A stretch of 64,000 bases of DNA. Source: Oreohelix idahoensis (lineage: Eukaryota; Mollusca; Gastropoda; Stylommatophora; Oreohelicidae). The notes under the pieces were generated by a model. It was given only the letters and a program-made list of their open reading frames with translations, did no database searches and was not told where the DNA came from. The DNA is taken from the NCBI GenBank assembly GCA_024509875.1, contig JAMPIV010005809.1, positions 558,001-622,000 of the forward strand, in the 5' to 3' direction. A program made the position numbers and the translations under genes. How positions within the stretch are numbered: position 1 is the stretch's first letter; every line of letters begins with the position of its first letter. Below, in pieces: positions 21,583 to 32,034 of this stretch.

Positions 21583-21770
21583 GGAGCCGCGCTGGTGTAA
21601 TGGTTACCACACTGCGCTAGCGATCAGGTGTTCAAGGTTCAAGCCCGTGCGCGGGCATTTGTAAGAGTGTCATCGACCGGGATTTTGACTGAATAACCTG
21701 AACGGCTCCCGAAATAAACCCTCTGTGGATGGTGTCACGGAGTGTTCGAAGGTTTCGTCTAGATTATTTT
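21583..21770 (+). mobile_element. tRNA-derived SINE
   Basis: The head holds an A-box-like TGGTGTAATGG (21593-21603) and a B-box GGTTCAAGCC (21636-21645) at normal pol III spacing, with potential acceptor pairing GCCGCGC/GCGCGGGC. About 110 bp of non-tRNA body follows. The anticodon arm does not fold as a proper tRNA and there is no isolated gene end, so a SINE head is more likely than a tRNA gene. A short inverted match to its body lies at 13525-13545. The 3' end is approximate. Confidence 0.6.
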
Positions 21771-22956
21771 AAAATTCCTTACTTTTCTATTCCTTCACAT
21801 TTTGTCTGTTTTCTCTATGAAATATTTGCACCTGCGGTCTGTTCTTTAGCTGTTTTTCAAGTCTTCACTAATAGTCCTGCCATACGATCCTAATGCTATC
21901 TTCTCCTACAAAGGCACTAAAAGGTATTTCGTTAGGGACGTCAGTACAATGTATTCGCTTGGTCGAAACCACAGTGGTTCCCAGAGGATTATATTTCCGT
22001 ATTCAGTGGTCAACTGAAGACCGCCACGATACATCTTCCAGCATGGCTGAACGAGAGACGGGAATTAATTAACTTGGCGTGGGAATCAGGAATTTATTTT
22101 TTTATCGATCGTTCTATGTTGGCGGCTCGAATGTTTCAGTTGTTTTCGAGAGTGCATTCAAGGAAGTTGATTTTACTCAGTGTTAGTGTGCTATGTTGTC
22201 GTAAAGTGACATCTGTAAGGACAACAGTTCAAATAGCCCACCTTTTATAAATTAAAAACGATAGAGGTAAAAGAATATAGGGATAAAATAAGGAAGTTGC
22301 GTGAAACGTTGTCTCCTACGCCTGCAAATAGTACTAGATTTTATACCTCGTCATTGAGACACTAACGTGACAGTTTTGAGAAAAACAAGGCTTAGCATTC
22401 AGAGCAAGAGTGTAAGAAAAAAACGGGGAAGGAATACGCGAAGGCATAAAAGTGAGAGAGTAAATGCTGCAATTTGACACGCGTTTCGTTTTTTCTGGCC
22501 TCGCGAACCGAAAACGATAGTGCATGCCAATGTCGTAGCATGTTGGAAAAACGATGTCGCAAGTTTTGCAGACTCCCTTCGCTGGACACTCAGTTCAATG
22601 TATATATCCACGCTGTTGGACGCGACACAGCCCAAAACACACACACACTCGTATTTCGGGCTAAAAAGTAGCGATATTGTAACATACGGCAAACGCGTGG
22701 TCGCAATTTTGTGACGTACTACAAAAGCGTTGTTTCGTTTTGAATGAGAACGACAGTTAAATAAAAAAATTACGATTAACGTGGAAAATTTTGAAAATAC
22801 AGTACGGAACGGGGGAGAAAAGGAGCATAGTTGGTAGTGTCTCGATTTTGTTGTTTACATAATTTGAAATTGGCACCCAAGCGGGGCATAGAAGGTTAGA
22901 TAAAAGAAAAACTTAGATAATTTTCTTATATGCTAAAATAAAAGACAGGGACGAAT
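21771..22956. other. Unassigned spacer
   Basis: Several overlapping frames of 60-97 codons at 22334-22714 occupy both strands and show no domain. A short AC-rich run is at about 22637-22650. No gene is supported. Confidence 0.4.
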
Positions 22957-22967
22957 ACAATGACATT

Positions 22968-24592
22968 GGGGCAAAGTCTTTTACAGACAGGGGGTATGAT
23001 GTGCTGGTGTTGTGGGTAGTGGGTTTCCCCCCTTGCTTCACCCTAGGCCTAGTGAATTCTTGTTCATGAAAGGAGCTACCATTGCGGTGTTAGTCTCTTG
23101 GCCTAGCAAAACCTCTCATACCCCAAGATCGTTGTGCGTGGTGAAGAGCCACACCCTCCTCGGGGTAGTCCTGGTAACTGAGGGTGCGAATCCTCAGGCT
23201 AAACACAACGGATCTAGAGGAGCAAACCTCGATAATAAAACCGGTGCACTACACCGTACACGCCCTCTGTGGGTGGGAAGGAGCCAGATGGATACTGAAC
23301 AAGTCTTGGGAGTGGGAACGAGTGTGGACTGCTCCCTGAAGATCGGAACCCATCGTACAGGCACAGAGGCTCAGGACTTGACGATCCTATTGCCTTCAAC
23401 TCTTGGTCACATGACTAGAGCCTCGGAGAACTCGGCGTAACCAGCAGGCAATTTGGTGGCGGGGAAAGAGCACTGTGAGCCCTACCTTGGCTACGTATCA
23501 CAAGGAGACGCAGAAACACCCCCTTTATCTCCCCCAGAGCTGGCACAGTACACTTCTGGCTTCTACCCGGGGCGGTAGGAAATCCACATCAAACCTGGCA
23601 GAGCAAGTCCTCCATCAGATGCGGCCGATGCTGGGCCCACTGGCGCGTGGACACGTCCCGATCCCCATCGAGACTTGCCCGGGGAGCCCACCCCGGCTCA
23701 AAAAAGCAGAGAAGGCCACTCTCCAAACCTCCGATGTCTTGCGGGCAGTGTTAGGAAGTGCAAGAACATGGACAGGAAGACTCAACAACTTCCCCACTGA
23801 AGACACGCCCACGGCGACCGTTGCCTCAATTGGCTGTGTGTGGTGTACCCGGAAACGGGGCCTCCCAGTACTGAGGCACAGTTAAGTCCCCAATGTCACT
23901 TATCGGTGCAGAGTTGAGAGAGATGGCTGAGCATCACAATCCCCCCTCTGTTGCAGCATGATGAGAACCCAGAATTGCACACTGAGCTTGGGGGATCACT
24001 TGGGCACCAGACTTAATACTGGCTCTTGACTGGATGGCCGCTTGCAGGAGATTTCTACAATGGAGGGTTGGCAGGTGGTGGGTATCTGGAAGTGGCTCTG
24101 TGCAGGACGTGAGGATTCCTTGGGAGAGCCCAGAACCAGAGCACAGCATTGTGCAAGCTCTGCATAGTTGGAGAGCCCCCTGGATGACGGGGAATGCACA
24201 GTGTGCGACCCCACCTATCCCCAACTGCTAACTTAGAACCAGAAGTTGGGTCCTCTGTATGCGTGCCAGGCCAGGATAAAATGCCTGGGAAAGAGACTGG
24301 AGCTCAGAACTCCCTAACTCAAAGTTGCAGTTGCAGGATGGCAGAAAAGCCATGGGAAAGACAGGGCTATTTTGAAGATAACGCAACCATATTTTCACCT
24401 ACGAGCTCGGACGCCGCCTCGGTAAACAAGGTCCGCGCAGAGCAGTGACACCCCCAGGCTGCTTGCGAATAGGGAACATAAACAGATTAGGGATGAGCCC
24501 ACTCTCCCGTTGAACAGGTGCTAAAGTCGTAGATACTGGGCCAGAAGGCGCACCGGAAACCACAGTATCACGCAACTCGCTTTTTTTTTTCT
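22968..24592 (+). other. LINE-3 5' region, no recognisable ORF1
   Basis: The segment starts GGGGCAAAG. It contains frames at 23012-23440, 23475-23885 and 24194-24448 separated by stops, none with the CCHC knuckles or RRM expected of a LINE ORF1. It may be a long 5' UTR with promoter or a decayed ORF1. Confidence 0.5.
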
Positions 24593-25408
24593 ATGGAGAG
24601 TACACCGTCAAATAAATCTCGTACTGGTGCTCGCCCTGTGGAGCTCCACCAGGCAGGTGCAGTGCCGGGCTCTGAGCCTCGACAGAGCCCACCCTCAGCT
24701 ACTGGAGGACCCTCTAGACCGTCTTGTGGAGTCAGCAGACGGCGGAGGAGAACTACTGACCAAAACAAAACAGAAAAAGAGAAACCCAGAGTGCCACTTG
24801 TCATGATGCACTGGAATGCAGAGGGAGTGAACAGCAAGCAGGCTGGATACAGCAAAAAGACAGAGCTGGAAAACATCTTGTATGAGAAGCAAGTCAGTGT
24901 TTGCTGTATCCAAGAGACTCACTTGAAAGCAGATCAAACCTTTAAAATAAGGGGATATCAATGCTTCAGATCCGACAGAAAAGATAGACGAAAAGGAGGA
25001 GTACTTACTCTTGTGAGGAATAACATTCCTGCACACGAAAGGAAAACCTTCATGGATGGAGCAGAATATCAGCTGTTGCAGATAAAGGTAGACAAGATGG
25101 AAATAGAACTCCTGAACTATTACTGTCCGAACAACAAACCCCTGAGTCTCAGCTCTATACAGGTACCAGCCACCAACTTTATAGCAGTTGGAGACTTTAA
25201 TAGCGAGCTGGGGCTATAACCATCTGGATCACAGAGGTGAAGAGGTTGAAACTTGGCAAGATGATCACTCCCTAATCCTAGTCAATAATGCCACAGATAC
25301 TCCTACCTTCTACTCCAGAGGATGGCACACAACTTCAACACCAGATCTTGCCTTCTCCACACCAGATATAGCTGGATCTATTAGTAGAGAAGTAGGAGAC
25401 CAACTAGG
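24593..25408 (+). pseudogene. LINE-3 APE-type endonuclease region, two frameshifts
   Basis: ATG 24593 starts a basic Pro/Arg-rich leader followed by MHWNAEG, CCIQETHL, KGGVLTLVRN, NYYCPNN and GDFNS. The frame then ends at 25219 because of a one-base change near 25202. Coding continues in another frame (DHSLILVNN, TPDLAFST) and shifts again near 25405 into the RT frame, whose first residues are the endonuclease SDHRP motif. The whole endonuclease motif set is thus present. It would nick target DNA; these two lesions are the only breaks seen between the leader and RT. Confidence 0.8.
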
Positions 25409-28400
25409 GGAAGCGACCATCGCCCAATCTTTCTTACTGTCCAGAGTGCAACTCTCAGTACAGGCCCAGCCATTACAAGATGGAACTACAAAAAAGCCAA
25501 CTGGGGTTTATTCAGGCATCAGGTGAACACGCTGCTGTCTACCCTCAAGGTACAGAACAGAGACATTAATGAAGTGGTAAAAGACTTCAACAGATGCATA
25601 CTACAAGCTGCAAAAGAAACCATTCCCAAAGGATGCCGGCGTAACTACATACCATACTGGTCCAGCACACTCCAAGAACGTCAGGAAGCTATGGACAGGG
25701 CTAGAAAGGACGCAGAGTCTCAGCCTTCACTTGAAACTCACAACAAATGGAAAAAGGCTGTAGCAGAGTTTCAGAGAACAAAGCTAGAAGAAAAACGGAA
25801 AAGCTGGAGAACTAAAACGGCATCGCTGAACCTTGAGAAAGACGGCAGGAAACTTTGGAGATTAGTAAAGTCTCTAAATGAAGAGCGTTCCTCACCTAGG
25901 CAGACTATCACAATGGATGAAGGTGGCAAACTTTTCAGAGGAAAACAAGCTGCAGACTTGTTTGCTAGAAGATACAGTTCAGAAAGCAACTTACCCATTA
26001 ACATAGATCATCAGAGAGAGATAAGAAAAGAAATACTGGCAACCATGGGACAGACAGATACTCCTGCCCCAATGAGGGAACCCATCACACTAGGAGAACT
26101 ACAGAAGGCTATTTCCAAGCTTAAGTTTCAAAAGTCACCCGGCCCAGACAAAATCAGCAACGAAATGCTAGTAAATCTGAGCTCAGCAGCAAAGACAAAA
26201 CTGCTTGAGATATTCAACCACAGCTGGTTGAAAGGAACTGTATCCCAAGTATGGAGAGAAGCCATCACAATACCCATACTAAAGAAAGGGAAATGTAAGA
26301 CTGAGGCTGCAAGTTACCGGCCAATCAGTCTCACAAGCTGTGTTGGGAAGACTATGGAGCGAATAGTCAACCACAGATTGAAATGGTATTTAGAGTCTGA
26401 GCAGATCCTGGTGCCGGAACAAGCTGGATTTAGAGAATGCTACAGTATAGAAGACCAAGTTACTTACTTGTCTCAAGCAATAGAAGATGCCTTCCAGGAG
26501 AAGAAAAAGGTCCTAACGATCTGGGTCGACTTCAAGCAGGCCTTTGACAAGGTGTGGAAAGATGGCCTCATTGCAAAACTTAGGAGAAGTGGAATCCAAG
26601 GCAACATGATGAAATGGATCCAGTCATACTTGCATAACAGGAGAACTAGAGTCACTCTTGACGGTCTGCAGAGCAGAAAAGTGTTGCTCCATCAGGGGGT
26701 ACCTCAAGGAGGAGTAATTTCCCCAACACTCTTCCTTGTTTACATCAATGACCTGGTGAAAGATCTCCCTGCAGGAGTTAAAGCTGCCTTATATGCAGAT
26801 GACCTAGTATTCTGGTGCGCTGATGAAAATGTCACCACAGCAAATTATAGAATGCAGCGGGCAGCAGACATGCTAGTGTCATGGGCAGAGAAATGGTTTA
26901 TCACAATAAACACAGACAAAACCTCCACAACACTGTTCTCCCTCGCCCCCAAGGACAAATCAGCTAACATACACCTAGGGACAACCGTGATCAAGGAAGA
27001 AAGCTACCCCACCTATCTTGGGGTGACATTTGACCAAAGGCTTACATGGAATAAGCATATTGAAAATGCAGAAGGAAAGGCCCGAAGACGACTAGGCATA
27101 CTCAGAAAATTAGCAGGTACCAACTGGGGAGCAAATGAACGAAATCTAAAGAAGATTTATAATGGAGTAATAAGACCACACTTAGAGTTTAGCTCAGCAG
27201 CATGGTCATCAGCTGCTAACTCACATCTGCAGTCTTTGGACAAGGTGCAAAATCAAGCTCTCAGGCTCATTACAGGAGCCATGAAAACTACACCAATAAC
27301 AGAGATGCAGAAGGTTGCTGGATTACAGACATTGTCCCATAGAAGAGACACAAAAACCATGATCCAGATGGAAAAGTACAACAGAATGCCAATGCACCCA
27401 ATGAAGGCAAGACTAGATGATCTGGCATTAGGACGTCTAAAGCGTAGCAGCTTTGTGCATCGGGGGAAAAGACTTATAAGGCAGCATCAAGAAAACCTAT
27501 CCATGAAGACAACACCACTGAAGCCCACCCTATACCCTGTACCATGGGAGCAGGCCAGCAGTGCCCTCCAAATTAATACATCAGTCAGTGGTCTCACAAG
27601 TGGATGTGAGTATAATGATCTGCAAAAACGAACTGCTACATTGAGTATGATCCAAGAAAGCTATCCCGATCAATCATGGATACATGCCTATACAGATGGA
27701 TCACCAACTAATGCTGTTAGGAATGGAGGTGCCGGTATCTTTATCTCATATCCTGACAACCACTATGAGACTAGGCACATTCCCACTGGTAAATTCTGTT
27801 CCAACTATACAGCTGAGGTTCAAGCTCTAGAGCAAGCTGCAAATATGATTTATAACTCCAACTCTGACTGCCACCAGGTAGTCATCCTCACAGATGCACT
27901 GTCTGTCCTGCAAGCTCTCAAGGGTGGTAAACTCCCGCATCTGAGAAATGAACTAAACAAGGTAGCTGCCAAAAAGAGAACCATACTTCAGTGGGTACCA
28001 TCTCATTGTGGTGTACCCGGAAATGAAAAGGCAGATAAACTTGCAAAAAAGGGAGGAGAATGTGAACAAGAAGATAATGAAGTCACATACTTTGAGAAAA
28101 AGAGAGCTATCCAGACTATCAGAAAAGAACAGAACCAACCCAAAGACGACTATCACACTCTTGACCGGCAGGGACAGATAACTATTTTTCGACTCAGGAC
28201 AGGGCATAACAAACTGAATAAACACATGCACAAGCTACGATTGTCTGCTTCACCACTGTGCACATGTGGATTAAACGAACAAACTGCTGAGCATGTTCTA
28301 CAGGACTGTCCTCTGTATGACCAGTTAAGAAAGATATACTGGCCCAATGACTCAACACTAAACTCAAAGCTATATGGAGTTAAAGAGGAACTTCAAACAA

Positions 28401-28438
28401 CAGTCGAATTCATCATGAGAACTCGTTTGACGGTGTAA
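25409..28438 (+). CDS. LINE-3 reverse transcriptase-RNase H frame
   Basis: Open for 1,009 codons; the first 38 belong to the endonuclease end, and no ATG is needed if it is the downstream part of one ORF. Counting from 25523: fingers motif SPGPDKISN (about 205-213), ASYRPISL, the VDFKQAFDKV catalytic block (about 335-344), QGVPQGGVISP (391-401), the YADD catalytic motif (424-427), then YLGVTFD. RNase H follows from about residue 720 with YTDGS, TAEVQAL, LTDALS and WVPSHCGVPGNEKAD, all catalytic acidic residues present. A CTC..C-type Cys/His motif lies near the end. The catalytic domains appear intact although the upstream endonuclease is broken. Confidence 0.9.
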   Translation, partial: GSDHRPIFLTVQSATLSTGPAITRWNYKKANWGLFRHQVNTLLSTLKVQNRDINEVVKDFNRCILQAAKETIPKGCRRNYIPYWSSTLQERQEAMDRARKDAESQPSLETHNKWKKAVAEFQRTKLEEKRKSWRTKTASLNLEKDGRKLWRLVKSLNEERSSPRQTITMDEGGKLFRGKQAADLFARRYSSESNLPINIDHQREIRKEILATMGQTDTPAPMREPITLGELQKAISKLKFQKSPGPDKISNEMLVNLSSAAKTKLLEIFNHSWLKGTVSQVWREAITIPILKKGKCKTEAASYRPISLTSCVGKTMERIVNHRLKWYLESEQILVPEQAGFRECYSIEDQVTYLSQAIEDAFQEKKKVLTIWVDFKQAFDKVWKDGLIAKLRRSGIQGNMMKWIQSYLHNRRTRVTLDGLQSRKVLLHQGVPQGGVISPTLFLVYINDLVKDLPAGVKAALYADDLVFWCADENVTTANYRMQRAADMLVSWAEKWFITINTDKTSTTLFSLAPKDKSANIHLGTTVIKEESYPTYLGVTFDQRLTWNKHIENAEGKARRRLGILRKLAGTNWGANERNLKKIYNGVIRPHLEFSSAAWSSAANSHLQSLDKVQNQALRLITGAMKTTPITEMQKVAGLQTLSHRRDTKTMIQMEKYNRMPMHPMKARLDDLALGRLKRSSFVHRGKRLIRQHQENLSMKTTPLKPTLYPVPWEQASSALQINTSVSGLTSGCEYNDLQKRTATLSMIQESYPDQSWIHAYTDGSPTNAVRNGGAGIFISYPDNHYETRHIPTGKFCSNYTAEVQALEQAANMIYNSNSDCHQVVILTDALSVLQALKGGKLPHLRNELNKVAAKKRTILQWVPSHCGVPGNEKADKLAKKGGECEQEDNEVTYFEKKRAIQTIRKEQNQPKDDYHTLDRQGQITIFRLRTGHNKLNKHMHKLRLSASPLCTCGLNEQTAEHVLQDCPLYDQLRKIYWPNDSTLNSKLYGVKEELQTTVEFIMRTRLTV

Positions 28439-28484
28439 TCATCAAAGATGCGATCGCAAGAAGAAGAAGAAGAACAATGACATT

Positions 28485-30480
28485 AATTGGGTAATAGAAG
28501 AGTAAAGTGTTAATGTATCTTACCGTAGATAGGAAAATATGTTATTTGAAGAACTGAAGAAGAAAAACGATAATAGTAAATATAATCACTAAACGTATAA
28601 AAATATAAGCACTGTGTGACAGACAGCAACGGGATCAATAATTATTTATCAGAATTTGAACCACTCAATAAATAAAGGAGATATTGACAGAAAACAGATG
28701 GACTAACAGACTACATCTTTCTCAGCTTGACAGATATTGGGAAAGGATAGGGTAGTCCAAGATTTGAAAATTGAGTTCAGTTTTGAAAAAAGGACGCTAG
28801 AAGCCTAACAGTCCCTGATTGGCTGGAGTCTAATATACTAACGAAGGAATAAAACTGGTTTGAAGGTAGTGCTAGTCGCCACTTGAGAAAAATTTGTATT
28901 ACACTAAAGTTGTGTGAAGACAAGATATTAGTACGATCTTGTTTTGCTGATCTGCACCAGCAAGCGATCTGGATTTGACCATATTTATCGCAAATCAAAC
29001 TTATTAGTGTTAATATTTCTCTGATGCGGTAAGAAAGAAAACATTTATATTATTATTATTATTATGTATTATTGAATATGTATGAAAATTATGTGGGTAG
29101 AAGTGTATCTAGAGGGAAGTCAACATCAAACTTTGTGTTGTTTCACAGAGTTGTTAGGAAATATATTAACATGTTGTAGAAAAGCCAGACAGGCTTTCTG
29201 ACACTTTGGGAGAAATTAAAATTAAATATTAATGGGTAAATTGTTGTACAGTATTATGACATAAGACCAGGAAAACCACTAGCCGTCGTCTTCAGCCAGT
29301 CACCGTGATTGTACATGACTTGATATTATTAACTTAAAATGTTTCCTTTGTCAAGGAAAGTGTCAAACTATAGTTTGAAGTTTATTTGACCATGAATGGG
29401 GTAACAAACCAATTAAGAACGCTAACTAATTGTTTAGTTACCATGCTGAGTCTGAATATGATTGAAAAATGTTTATTAGTTAGGGAAAGAGAGAGTATAT
29501 CAGAGGTTCAGTAGGACGCATTTATATCGTTCCAGGGTTTCATCTATGACTCAAAGTGAGCCCAGGTAAACCTATACCTGTATATACTTCTGCATCTAAA
29601 GAACTGAGGCAGATTCGACTGTGTGCCTCCTTGTTATATTTCAAGAGCAGAATCCTGACTTGGCAGTGGAAGATGGTGATGTGAACATAATTCATCCTGT
29701 ATACCAGAGGATACTAAGTTAAGAAATCGTCTCCGGGCACTTGATATATCAAACTCAACTACTCTCATTTCCTAAATGTGTATTAGATCATTCAGATTAT
29801 GATGAAGACAGACGTTCATTCAATCAATACCAATTCATAGGAGCAAGAGTAAATTGACACTGTTCCAGATTGACATATTTAATTAAAGTTATGAAAAATA
29901 ATATACTCAGTCATAAATTGAATCAATTTTATGTAAATACTTTGAATTATCATTTTGAGTTTCAATATTCCAGTATATACAAAATTGTGATACTGGAACA
30001 ATAAATTGTAAAAAAGATTTCACATTTTAAACTTAACTCTGGGTGTTGTTAATTACTTATCATAGAGTTCTTAGGTGTATTTGTTGTCATTTTATTACAG
30101 CACATTTTACATTACCCTAGACACTAGCCAGATAACAGACATACACCATTATTATACTTAGGATAAAATACGTCGCAGGTTGAGGTCGTAGGGTGGTAGC
30201 AGAAAGGTTCCCTGAGAACACAAACCCTATTATCTATTAGACTCAGGGGCCTTCACAGCTTGACCTCACATCTGCATAAAATTCACATTTTACCAATTAA
30301 CATCAAAATCCACCACATATGTGTTACAGTGATAAATACGTTTTTTAAACGTTTTATGGAAATTAGTACAGTGCTTCAGCCTCCATTCATTACTAAATAA
30401 TACATTTTATTGTAGGGTTTATTAAAATAGTTTTAATATTCAATAATATCCGATAAAAGAAAAAACTATCAGGTGTCTAA
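28485..30480. other. Non-coding spacer, possible old LTR
   Basis: No gene. A TTA/ATT microsatellite is at 29045-29071. The stretch 30040-30310 resembles the end of element C's 5' LTR in order of motifs: ACCCTAGACA, GGTAGCAG/GTAGCAAG, TTATTAGAT-like, CCTTCACAGC, then CATTTTA. This suggests a related, diverged LTR end, but boundaries could not be set. Confidence 0.35.
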
Positions 30481-32034
30481 TATCGGAAACGGAAACTGGA
30501 AAAAGAACGAGATATTCAAAAACATAGAGGGACTTTACATAAATATCTAAAAACTGAAACAGCTGATGTAGGAATGAAGAAAATAAGCAAATGTACCGAA
30601 ACAAATGATTCTGAGCTCATGGCAAGTACTTCTAACTCGGACCCCAGTAACGTAGTTATTACTAACAATGTCGAAAATGAGACTGATTTGACCGTTTCCA
30701 ATTCCAGAGATTTAAGTGATGAACTTGAGAGGTACACTGATCCGGCAAGATGGAATCCTTCTTTAAGCGATACCGAAAGACTGGAAATCGTAAAAAAGGC
30801 CTGCCAGAGAGACCCAAAACATGAGTTCGTTTTTCCGCGCAGCTCTAATGGTCGGAAATTTTCACTAAATTTTTACACTAGGGAGCTTAGCAATGGAGAA
30901 CATATTAATCGATCATGGTTAGTGTATTCAAAAGAAAAAGATTCTGTATTTTGTTTCTGCTGTAAGTTGTTTTCCTGTAATAAAATGTCACTCACTACTG
31001 ATGGCTATAATGATTGGGGTCATTTGTATGTGTATCTTAATGAACACGAAAAATCTAAAAACCACTTGGAGTTCCATACAAAGTGGATTGAATTATCGTC
31101 CAGGCTTAAATCAGTACAGACAATTGATTCAATGCAACAAAAGTTATTAAATTCAGTAGTTCGACACTGGAGGAGCATAATAGAACGCCTAATTGCTATT
31201 GTCCAGTTCTTGAGCCAACAATGCTTGCCATTTCGTGGAACATCTGATAAATTATATGACCCTAACAATGGAAATTTTTTAAAGCTTGTTGAACTGATTG
31301 CCAGATTTGATAGTGCTGTGTGTGAACATTTAATGAGAGTAGCTCGTGGATCGACCCAACATTACCTTGGGAAAAACATTCAAAATGAATTGATTGCTCT
31401 TCTCTCTGGAACCATAAAAAAAGAAATAATTTCTATGGTGGAGAAAGCTAAATATTATAGCATAGTTGCAGACTGTACTCCCGATGTAAGTCACATTGAA
31501 CAATTAACACTAATTGTAAGATTTGTTAATACGAATCCAGATGATATCAACATTCATGACCATTTTCTTGGTTTCATTGCTGTAGAAGCCACTACAGGCT
31601 CAGCGTTAAACGAATGCATTCTAAGAAAATTGTCAGATATGGATATTCTAATCGCAAACATGCGTGGCCAGGGGTATGACAATGGATCAAATTTGAAAGG
31701 AAAACATTCAGGAGCTCAATAACGTATTAGGGACTTGAACCCGAGAGCTTTTTATATCCCTTGCTGTTCTCATTCTCTCAACTTGGTGGTCAATGATGCC
31801 GCGATGTCATCTAGAGAAAGGGTTTTATTTTTTGAAACGGTTCAGAAATTGTACGTGTTTTTCTCAGCGTCAACACTGCGTTGGGGAATTCTTAAGAAAC
31901 ATATTACAACTCTAACGCCCAAGCCACTAAGTACAACTCGCTGGGAATCTAGAATCGAGGTCATTCGTCCTTTAAGATATTATTGTCGTGAGTTAGTCTG
32001 CTTCACAACACAGCTTCTGTATAATCCTGAGTAA
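30481..32034 (+). pseudogene. ZMYM1-like hAT-derived transposase, truncated
   Basis: The first ATG is at 30574, but similarity-like sequence (basic KRKLEKER block, then GTLHKYL) is open back to 30481. Seen next: a TTF-type zinc finger region (SWLVYSKEKDSVFCFCCKLF), then an RNase H-like core with VADCTPD and DNGSNL. A single TAA at 31720-31722 interrupts the frame just before NPRAFYIPC and CCSHSLNLVVNDAA, which continue in the same frame to 32034. The C-terminal dimerisation part with the catalytic glutamate is absent. The family includes zinc finger MYM-type protein 1-like genes derived from hAT elements. No terminal repeats were found, so this is a relic. Confidence 0.8.

Larger units (their letters stand above)
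22968..28473 (+). mobile_element. LINE-3, full-length non-LTR retrotransposon with RNase H
   Basis: A 5,506-bp insertion flanked by the 11-bp target duplication ACAATGACATT (22957-22967 and 28474-28484). Order: GC-richer 5' region, APE-type endonuclease (from 24593), RT, RNase H and a Cys-rich C-terminus (to 28438), then a GAA-repeat tail. An RNase H after RT places it near the I/Nimb/R1-type LINE groups rather than RTE; the exact clade is not assigned. The duplication and complete structure show a full-length target-primed insertion. Confidence 0.9.

Noticed and set aside
21583..21656. Functional tRNA gene
   Set aside because: A/B boxes are present, but the anticodon arm does not fold properly and the sequence continues as a SINE body.
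22334..22714. Small genes in overlapping frames on both strands
   Set aside because: Mutually overlapping, short and without recognisable features.
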